Positions 58,278 through 64,000 of a stretch of DNA of 64,000 nt are shown piece after piece. The stretch's first letter is position 1, and the number at the start of each line of letters is the position of its first letter. The DNA comes from Kordia aestuariivivens (GTDB lineage Bacteria; Bacteroidota; Bacteroidia; Flavobacteriales; Flavobacteriaceae): positions 124,001-188,000 of the forward strand of contig NZ_JACGWS010000011.1 of assembly GCF_014397005.1 (NCBI RefSeq), written 5' to 3'. The notes beneath the pieces are model-generated. The model had not been told where the DNA came from and did no database searches. It was given only the letters and a program-made list of their open reading frames with translations. Position numbers and translations under genes: made by a program.

Positions 58278-58627
58278 AATTTTAATTTAAAGTTTTAATT
58301 CCCTGCTTGAATTTACTAATAGGTTTCAGGTTTTACCTACGTGAATCGATTCATTAATAAGAGTCCGCATAAAAATTTTGTTACCCAATAAAGTTTAATT
58401 ATTTCTAAAACAGCACTATTCGAAATTTTACAAGGATTAGTTATGATGGTATTTATAGATGAAATGCTAAAAACTTTATAAAAAAAACAAGAGTAATCAC
58501 TAAAAATTAAGGTTAATTATATTTTACCCGACCTGAGTTTTTCGCGATGGTTACACCCAAATTATTGTGCATAAAAAAACTCGCATTGCTGCAAGTTTTT
58601 ATGATTTTTGAATGTACTTTCAAACGG
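58278..58627. other. Gene-free interval with a dispersed repeat
   Basis: A/T-rich, with no supported gene on either strand. At 58527-58564 it contains a copy of the 37-bp repeat also found at 49208-49247, and an A-run with a small hairpin beyond the peptide gene stop at 58628. The promoter of the lipoprotein gene at 58277 should be here. Confidence 0.6.
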
Positions 58628-58843
58628 TTAACATAGTATTGATAGACAAACTAATGTAACAACAGTTGGTATGCTATTATTTCCATTTGTTTTGTCATCT
58701 GTCATGTGTGTGTCAATACCACATACAGTGTTTGGATCGTTTATATCGCTTTCGATACCTGTACCTCCAATAATTTTAGTTGTTACTGATAGGTTTACAA
58801 TTTTTGTTTTGTTTAATGCCAATGTTAATGTACGTTTTTTCAT
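58628..58843 (-). CDS. RiPP-type precursor peptide
   Basis: A 71-residue peptide. The leader MKKRTLTLALNKTKIVNLSV continues to KIIGG (23-27), matching the LNK..ISNL class. The core is acidic and Asn/Thr-rich with Cys41 early and Cys66 and Cys71 at the end (VVTLVCLSILC). The hydrophobic ending is unlike the other cores. It lies between a TPR-AraC regulator gene (upstream, same strand) and a lipoprotein gene. Confidence 0.72.
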   Translation of the reverse strand: MKKRTLTLALNKTKIVNLSVTTKIIGGTGIESDINDPNTVCGIDTHMTDDKTNGNNSIPTVVTLVCLSILC

Positions 58844-58952
58844 CTGTCATAGTTTTAATGAAATCTGAATCTAAAAAAAATACACTCTTTATCAGCTATT
58901 TTTTCGTCTGAGAAAGTATATATTCATGAATTTGTAGCGTTTTTTATGAAAT

Positions 58953-60689
58953 TTACGCTGAACTGCTTATCTTTTTTAGTTTTCTGATGAAATATGAAGG
59001 ATTGATTCCTTTTGCATTGAAAAACGCTTTGGAAAACGATTGTACATTGTTGAACCCAACTTCTGCAGCAATAGCCTTTACCGTGTATTTTAGATATGTT
59101 GGATTGGTTTTTAGCTGCTCAATTGTATATTCAATACGCAAGTTATTGATGTATGTGGAGAAGGAACATTTTTTGTAATGATTGACTACTTTTGATAGAT
59201 AGTTTGGATTGGTATGAAGTCCTTTTGGCAAATCATTGAGCGTAGTTTGATTGGAAATGAATTTGTTTTCATGTTCAAATGCTTCAAGTTTTTGCAATAT
59301 GTCATTTACAATATCGATTGGAATTGCTATTTTTTGTTCGTCAGAAGCTAGGCTTTTTGATGATTTTTTAGGTTTTTTTTCGTTGATGACTTCCTCAAAT
59401 CGACGTTGGTATGTTTTCCGTTTTCGGTATTGTATGCCAAAACCAATGAGTAAGAACAGAATAAGCACAAATAAACCAATGATTGCTTTTTTGAATCTGT
59501 TTCCTTGTTGTTGCTTTTCCTCGCGCAGGTTTTCTTTTTCTGCTTTTAGCTTCGGAATGTCATACTCTTTAAAGATTGCTTTGTTGAGATAAAGTTCGTC
59601 TGCTTTGAGAATACTGTCAACTTTCATTAATTGGTTTTTGTATATCAATTGATTTTTTAAGTCGTTTTTATTTTTGTAATAGGTATCTAATTGTATGTAT
59701 GCTTCTCTTGTGATGGGAAATATGGAGTATGTTTTTTGAAATATACTATCTACTTTTTTAAAGAAATTGATTGCCTTCTCGGGTTGATTTAATCCTGCAT
59801 GCGCTTTTCCAGAGTAATAGTATACAAATACCAATTTATCATCATCGTGAATATTTTCAAAGTATGGAGTGTATTTTTGAATGCTGTCTATAGCAATTTG
59901 ATAGTTTTTTTTATGATAGTTTGTTACACCTTCATTGAATGCGAAGTGATTTTTGTACGATTCGTTTTTTAATCGAATGGCTTCCCGATGTCCAATTTTA
60001 TTGTAATGATTGGCAGAATCTACGGTTTTGTTATCATTGAAGATGTTTGCCAATGCCGCAATTGAGTTGAAATAGGTTATTGTATTTACGGCTTCTTTAT
60101 TTTTTTGCGTGTACGCATAGTTCTGCCGATATAATTCCAACGCTTCTTTGATGTTTCCTGTACGTCTTTTTACCGTTCCTATGTTATAATTTGCGCGAGA
60201 AATCATATCTTTTTGGTCATGTTTTTGCGCATATTCAAAGAATTGAAGATAGTTGTCTAATGCCCGTTGATAGGCGTGTTTTCCATAATAAAAATCTCCT
60301 TTTTTCTCGTAAGCAATGGCGGGATAATGAATGCTCGAATTATTTTTAGTCAACGCAATGATACTATCACTATAAGCAAGTACATTTTCGTCGGTATGTG
60401 TTACGGAAAGAATTCTGTAGCCAACAATGATGTTTGTACTATCTGTGGCTTGCTTGTCGTTTTTTGCTTTCTCTAAATATTGTTCGCCGTAGTAAATTTT
60501 TTGTTCTATGGTAGTGGCTTCTTGTAGCAACTTGTATATTTCGCCATACTCTTTGCGTGTCACTTCATCAATAGCAGTTTCTTGTTTTTGATTACAACTA
60601 CTTATATACAGTATTATTAGAACGATCATACATAGAAAACCAATTTTCTTGTATGAAAACCGCGTTTCTTTTTTAATATCTAATGTCAA
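58953..60689 (-). CDS. TPR-containing membrane AraC-family regulator
   Basis: A 578-residue protein with an N-terminal lipoprotein-like or membrane segment (about 17-32, FLCMIVLIILYISSC). Tetratricopeptide repeats follow (about 70-350; YYGKHAYQRALDNYLQFFEYA, NIGTVKRRTGNIKEALELY), then a membrane segment (about 399-418) and a cytoplasmic AraC-type double helix-turn-helix (about 470-578; YLSKVVNHYKKCSFSTYINN, VKAIAAEVGFNNVQSFSKAFF). The TPR-membrane-AraC layout is a Bacteroidota one-component regulator in which periplasmic TPRs sense a ligand. It is divergent from three peptide genes at 60937-61741 and codirectional with one at 58628. Confidence 0.9.
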   Translation of the reverse strand: MTLDIKKETRFSYKKIGFLCMIVLIILYISSCNQKQETAIDEVTRKEYGEIYKLLQEATTIEQKIYYGEQYLEKAKNDKQATDSTNIIVGYRILSVTHTDENVLAYSDSIIALTKNNSSIHYPAIAYEKKGDFYYGKHAYQRALDNYLQFFEYAQKHDQKDMISRANYNIGTVKRRTGNIKEALELYRQNYAYTQKNKEAVNTITYFNSIAALANIFNDNKTVDSANHYNKIGHREAIRLKNESYKNHFAFNEGVTNYHKKNYQIAIDSIQKYTPYFENIHDDDKLVFVYYYSGKAHAGLNQPEKAINFFKKVDSIFQKTYSIFPITREAYIQLDTYYKNKNDLKNQLIYKNQLMKVDSILKADELYLNKAIFKEYDIPKLKAEKENLREEKQQQGNRFKKAIIGLFVLILFLLIGFGIQYRKRKTYQRRFEEVINEKKPKKSSKSLASDEQKIAIPIDIVNDILQKLEAFEHENKFISNQTTLNDLPKGLHTNPNYLSKVVNHYKKCSFSTYINNLRIEYTIEQLKTNPTYLKYTVKAIAAEVGFNNVQSFSKAFFNAKGINPSYFIRKLKKISSSA

Positions 60690-60936
60690 TGTGGTAGATT
60701 TTTTTAGTTATGTAAAAAAATGATATCTAAAAATAGTTCTTTTTTCAAAAAAAAACATGGATTCATGAATATATACTACAAATTCATGAATGTTATACAA
60801 CACTGTTTGTCAGCTATTTTTTTGAGCTGTTGCTTTGTAATGCACAAATGTAACAGCCAATACCGAGTTTGTGCAGACATAAACAGTACATGTCTTAAAA
60901 TGTTTACTGTAACAGGAACACTTTAAATTTTAATTT

Positions 60937-61164
60937 ATGAAAAAATCAATTTTAAACATTGGAACCGTATTAAACAAAGAGCAACAAAGAAACATCAATG
61001 GTGGAGATTCACTTACAAATCTTCAAGAGTATTGCGGTTCGCTTTCTATTGTATATTATTCCTTAACAAATGATCCTGAAGGCGATGGAATTAGTGCTGA
61101 AAATGATGCTTTAGCAACACAAACATTAATACAATGGAATACGCACTGTATAGGTGTCAATTAA
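60937..61164 (+). CDS. Small Gly-Gly leader peptide, second leader class
   Basis: A 75-residue peptide. The leader MKKSILNIGTVLNKEQQRNI ends NGG (21-23). Its pattern (IL.IG..L.K.EQ..I.GG) is shared with the peptides at 61556 and 19185 and resembles bacteriocin double-glycine leaders. The core is acidic and long, with only Cys33 and Cys71, so it may form one disulfide or be unmodified. A hairpin terminator follows at 61202. Confidence 0.75.
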   Translation: MKKSILNIGTVLNKEQQRNINGGDSLTNLQEYCGSLSIVYYSLTNDPEGDGISAENDALATQTLIQWNTHCIGVN

Positions 61165-61201
61165 TGTAAATTCTTTTTTGCAAGAACAATTTTTATAAGA
61201 T

Positions 61202-61238
61202 AGAAGGCTTTGAAGTTTTCAGAGTCTTCTGTTTTTTT
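61202..61238 (+). terminator. Terminator of the 60937 peptide gene
   Basis: The stem agaaggctttgaa / ttcagagtcttct (with mismatches) is followed by gttttttt. It is similar in sequence to the terminator at 61752, suggesting duplication of a peptide-plus-terminator unit. Confidence 0.8.
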
Positions 61239-61306
61239 AGCATGAAAGACATAAAAAGCGAGTGTCTATAACTGTTCGCTTGAAAAATAATTTTAACGAT
61301 TTACTC

Positions 61307-61480
61307 ATGAAAAAACAGCATTTACACCAATTGAATATTAAGAAAAAGACAGTTTCTAATTTGAACACTTCTAACTTAAAAGGAGGAACAGATATGCCAA
61401 CACTTGATATTTTAAATTCTCAATGTGTATGTGGCACTAATTTATTTTGTAAGACCATACCTCCTTTTTGCATTTTTTAA
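61307..61480 (+). CDS. RiPP-type precursor peptide (class I lanthipeptide-like leader)
   Basis: A 57-residue peptide. The frame is open from 61262, but ATG 61307 starts the proper leader: MKKQHLHQLNIKKKTVSNLN, with LKGG at 24-27. The core has Cys40, Cys42, Cys48 and Cys55 with Ser/Thr before them. Leader class LNK..ISNL. It lies between two peptides of the other leader class, on the same strand and within 800 bp. Confidence 0.75.
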   Translation: MKKQHLHQLNIKKKTVSNLNTSNLKGGTDMPTLDILNSQCVCGTNLFCKTIPPFCIF

Positions 61481-61555
61481 AACAAAGTCAAACACCTAAT
61501 AAACAGCAAGTTTATTTTTTACGCTTGCGCAATAATTAACCTTTAAATTTTTATT

Positions 61556-61741
61556 ATGAAACAACACATTTTAAGTATTGGAAAAGCTTTAAGTAAAGCA
61601 GAACAAAGCACTATTCATGGCGGCCTTGCAGAAGAGTGCATCCCGCTTTTGGGCGCATGTACTAGCAATGAACAATGTCATCCAGTTCATAATGGTTTTC
61701 CAGCTATTTGCCAATTTGGATGTTGTGTAACACCCATTTAA
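61556..61741 (+). CDS. Small Gly-Gly leader peptide, Cys-rich
   Basis: A 61-residue peptide. The leader MKQHILSIGKALSKAEQSTI ends HGG (21-23), the same class as 60937 and 19185. The core has Cys28, Cys35, Cys41, Cys52, Cys56 and Cys57, a pattern able to form three disulfides (a defensin- or knottin-like small protein is one possibility). A strong terminator follows at 61752. Confidence 0.78.
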   Translation: MKQHILSIGKALSKAEQSTIHGGLAEECIPLLGACTSNEQCHPVHNGFPAICQFGCCVTPI

Positions 61742-61751
61742 TAGAAAATAT

Positions 61752-61780
61752 AGAAGACTCTGAAGATTTCAGAGTCTTCT
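61752..61780 (+). terminator. Terminator of the 61556 peptide gene
   Basis: A perfect 13-bp stem (agaagactctgaa / ttcagagtcttct) with a 3-nt loop, followed by a short T-rich stretch. Confidence 0.88.
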
Positions 61781-61953
61781 TATGTTGATCAGCTTACTAA
61801 TGGTATCCTTTTAATTGGATTTAGCTTAGGTTCATATTTTGTGAAATGATTCTATTGTCTACGATTTGATAATTTTGACTAAAAAGGGGAAAATCTCCCT
61901 TTTCGATCTCCAAAAAAAATCAGTACTTTATTAGATTCAAAACCATATAGGGC

Positions 61954-62976
61954 ATGGCACAACCTTCAACAGAGAAGAAACTTGATGAGCATTCGAGTAC
62001 ACAACGAAATCCTAAAAAAGGAACTTTTATTGCTGCCACAAAAAATAAAAACAATTTTATTCCATCAAATGTTGTTCAACGAGACAAAAAGAAACCCAAA
62101 AACCCAAAATTCATCTCCGATTGGTTAAAGGTTGCAGTTCCAGCTATTTTAGTTGGTGCAAGACAAAAATCTTTATCTATGCAACAGGTCTTTAATTTAA
62201 TTGTACAAGCGTATGGTGAACAAGGTCCTAATGCAAAAGAAAAAAGGCCTGCATCCAGAATAATTCAATCTAATGGTCTTTATAGATTGTTTAATGAACA
62301 TGCAGCAATTCGTAAGAAAAACAATAAAACAGTGGTTGATGAACATGGAAATCCAAAGTTAGTATTAAGTCCTGAAGAGATTAAAAAATTAAGAAAAGAA
62401 GGCGTACATGTTGAGATGTTATTGCAAGAAGAACATAGTTCTAAAGGCGGAAAAAAGAAAAAAAACAGCCCTACTTTTGTTTATGAATCACCTGTTACTT
62501 CTGCTACACATCATATAGAAGTCCTCAAGTCTAGATGGCATCTTGATCTTAAAAAACAAGATAAAAACCTTAAACAATTTGCTACTCATTTAGCTAATAG
62601 CGGATATGCCACAGCAGGAAAAAATACGCCAAATGACCGAAGTGATGATTATGATACGAAACTTGTGAGTTTAACGTCTCAAGTTAAAAATCAATTATTG
62701 ATCTATTTAGCTAGTCAAAATGCGTATTGGAATTATAGAATTAAAACTACCAAAAAAGATATTTCGAATTTAGAAAGTAGAATTAAAACCATATCGTCTC
62801 ATTTAGAAATATTAGCTGAATTAGAAGGTATAGGAGAAGGACATTATTTATTAGAAAAACAGAAAGAGACTGCAGAGCGGACTTTACGAACAGATATCAG
62901 AAAGCTAAACAACTGGAGACATAACAAACAAATATATCAAGAGTTACAAGCTGCCATTATAGCAAATTTTAAATAG
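61954..62976 (+). CDS. Unrecognised basic helical protein
   Basis: A 340-residue, Lys-rich, soluble protein with no signal peptide or membrane segment. Residues 1-55 are disordered and charged, ending with the motif NVVQRDKKKPKNPKF. Residues 55-110 are helical (DWLKVAVPAILVGARQKSLSMQQVFNLI). The middle holds an acidic/basic patch (HSSKGGKKKKNSPTF), and 235-340 is a long coiled coil (KTTKKDISNLESRIKTISSHLEILAELE). A disordered head with VQR-type motifs is seen in some proteins loaded into contractile injection systems, but this is only a resemblance. Function unknown. Confidence 0.7.
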   Translation: MAQPSTEKKLDEHSSTQRNPKKGTFIAATKNKNNFIPSNVVQRDKKKPKNPKFISDWLKVAVPAILVGARQKSLSMQQVFNLIVQAYGEQGPNAKEKRPASRIIQSNGLYRLFNEHAAIRKKNNKTVVDEHGNPKLVLSPEEIKKLRKEGVHVEMLLQEEHSSKGGKKKKNSPTFVYESPVTSATHHIEVLKSRWHLDLKKQDKNLKQFATHLANSGYATAGKNTPNDRSDDYDTKLVSLTSQVKNQLLIYLASQNAYWNYRIKTTKKDISNLESRIKTISSHLEILAELEGIGEGHYLLEKQKETAERTLRTDIRKLNNWRHNKQIYQELQAAIIANFK

Positions 62977-63133
62977 GATACTTAGTTAGAGACTCGCGTC
63001 GTATTGTTGTTCTATTTGAGAAAGAATTGACGATAATGGAAACCATACTAAAAACTAAGTTTCTGTAAAAAGTATAACACAAAAAAATCTCATCCTCTCG
63101 AATAAGATTTCTGTACTTGCTACACTTAACTAA

Positions 63134-63170
63134 CAACAAAAGCTCCTCAATAGGAGAAGCTTTTGTTTTA
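63134..63170. terminator. Bidirectional terminator
   Basis: The stem aacaaaagct..cct / agg..agcttttgtt lies between convergent genes (61954 and 63185), with A and T runs on both sides. Confidence 0.75.
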
Positions 63171-63184
63171 AATTGAAATATTGT

Positions 63185-63892
63185 TTATCGCAAATAAATG
63201 GTTCCGTTTACGGTACTTAATTGCAAACTACTTATTGGTTTCTTCGTGTTTGCAATTACCTTTCGTCCGATAGATTGAGTTACGTTTACTGTTTTTAATT
63301 TTTCAGCTGCAAATACTTTTCCATGTGTCGTTTCTGCAATCACACTGGCATCTACAATTTCTAAATCTATTTCACCATTAACAGTACTTAAAAATAAATC
63401 TCCAGTATACTTTTTGAGCTTGAAACTCCCATTGATCAAATCGCCAGAAAGATCACCTTCAATCTCTTTAGAAGTCACTTCAGCATTCATACTGTTTATA
63501 TAAATTGTCGCCTTTTTAGGAACATAAATTTCATAACTAAATGTATACTTATCAGTATCATTGTATTGCTTTACGTTGTCAGGATTCTTTTTATTGTTTT
63601 CTGCCCAAATTTTTCTAATAATCTTCTCTGCTTCCGCTTCAACATTTATTTTATCAGATGTTCTAGCAACATTCAGTTCAAAATCTTCTATAAAACTTTC
63701 TTCATCTGTTTGAATCGTTACTTTTACATATACTTCAGATTTGTCCCAAGAATTGATTTCAATCGTAGAAGCATATTTTAGATAGAAATTAATTTTTTGA
63801 CCATTATATGGAATATTTTTTTTTATTATTTTTTGCGCATGTAGTTGAATTCCAAAGAGGAAGACTAATACAATAATAAATTGCTTTTTCAT
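63185..63892 (-). CDS. DUF4097-type exported protein
   Basis: A 235-residue protein with signal peptide (MKKQFIIVLVFLFGIQLHA). The mature part starts as a beta domain, and the second half is a run of parallel-helix-like repeats (INSMNAEVTSKEIEGDLSGDL, TVNGEIDLEIVDASVIAETTHGKV, LSTVNGTIYLR), typical of DUF4097 putative adhesins. It is probably periplasmic or surface-bound. The upstream gene at the window edge is of the same type, so the two form an operon of related proteins. Confidence 0.85.
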   Translation of the reverse strand: MKKQFIIVLVFLFGIQLHAQKIIKKNIPYNGQKINFYLKYASTIEINSWDKSEVYVKVTIQTDEESFIEDFELNVARTSDKINVEAEAEKIIRKIWAENNKKNPDNVKQYNDTDKYTFSYEIYVPKKATIYINSMNAEVTSKEIEGDLSGDLINGSFKLKKYTGDLFLSTVNGEIDLEIVDASVIAETTHGKVFAAEKLKTVNVTQSIGRKVIANTKKPISSLQLSTVNGTIYLR

Positions 63893-63904
63893 TTTGTTAT
63901 TTTT

Positions 63905-64000
63905 TTAGTTAGTTTTTAATTGAATGTTTCCTGTGGCAGAACTTAATCGTACAGAAACGCCACCATTGTTAATCACTCCTTTTATTTTTTGATCTGTAAT
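63905..64000 (-). CDS. C-terminal end of a DUF4097-like protein (cut by the window edge)
   Basis: Thirty-one codons and a stop (ITDQKIKGVINNGGVSVRLS then SATGNIQLKTN) read open to the end of the window. The ending resembles that of the next gene (TVNGTIYLR), and the spacing of 12 bp suggests cotranscription. Confidence 0.6.
   Translation of the reverse strand: MTDQKIKGVINNGGVSVRLSSATGNIQLKTN

Noticed and set aside
60720-60926. 68-codon frame upstream of the class B peptide gene
   Set aside because: Low-complexity Lys/Phe start, overlaps the expected promoter region of the peptide and the divergent regulator; no leader pattern or Gly-Gly.

Overview
The window looks like a chromosomal segment of a marine-type member of the Flavobacteriaceae (Bacteroidota). 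The evidence is low GC, Bacteroidota-type promoter boxes (TAnnTTTG), two proteins with type IX secretion (T9SS) sorting tails, bacillithiol synthesis (bshA), and very many short peptides with Gly-Gly leaders of the type PGAP calls class I lanthipeptide. Kordia or a close relative is my guess; the genus is inference. No rRNA, tRNA, CRISPR array, prophage or complete insertion sequence was seen.

Layout. 0-3 kb: a BI-1 membrane protein, about 1 kb of simple and higher-order repeats, msrB, and a small GIY-YIG gene between REP-like palindromes. 3-9.5 kb: bshA, a GH3/beta-lactamase fusion, repeats and a sensor kinase. 9.5-19.2 kb: two peptide precursors, then a conserved envelope block (two Fe-S oxidoreductase subunits, an MCE/MlaD protein and an amidase on the minus strand; lptD and ridA on the plus strand). 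19-33.5 kb: an accessory region with peptide precursors, a broken NTF2-like gene, T9SS surface proteins, and a grasp-with-spasm peptide-modification operon with its acidic precursor. 33.8-38.9 kb: penicillin acylase, a DUF4252 lipoprotein, an aldehyde dehydrogenase and a nitroreductase. 39-41.7 kb: a tightly packed five-gene two-component operon that includes a 53-residue membrane peptide. 42-47.6 kb: a 5-oxoproline cluster with a fused pxpA-pxpB, pxpC, an Nramp-fold transporter lacking the metal motif, and a DUF2891 protein. 49-61.8 kb: LytTR, TPR-kinase and TPR-AraC regulators interleaved with at least seven peptide precursors or remnants, an O-antigen-polymerase-like protein and a fibronectin-type lipoprotein. 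62-64 kb: an unrecognised 340-residue protein and DUF4097-type proteins.

The most unusual feature is the set of about 15 RiPP-like precursors or remnants. They fall into two leader classes plus one graspetide type, and most have no modification enzyme or exporter nearby. Several are visibly decaying: one has ATC where a start should be, one Cys-rich core has lost its leader next to tandem repeats, and another core lies behind a kinase gene. Also notable are three different heptamer arrays with seven full copies each, a pair of MITE-like elements, and a duplicated promoter with a palindromic operator upstream of two secreted-protein genes.
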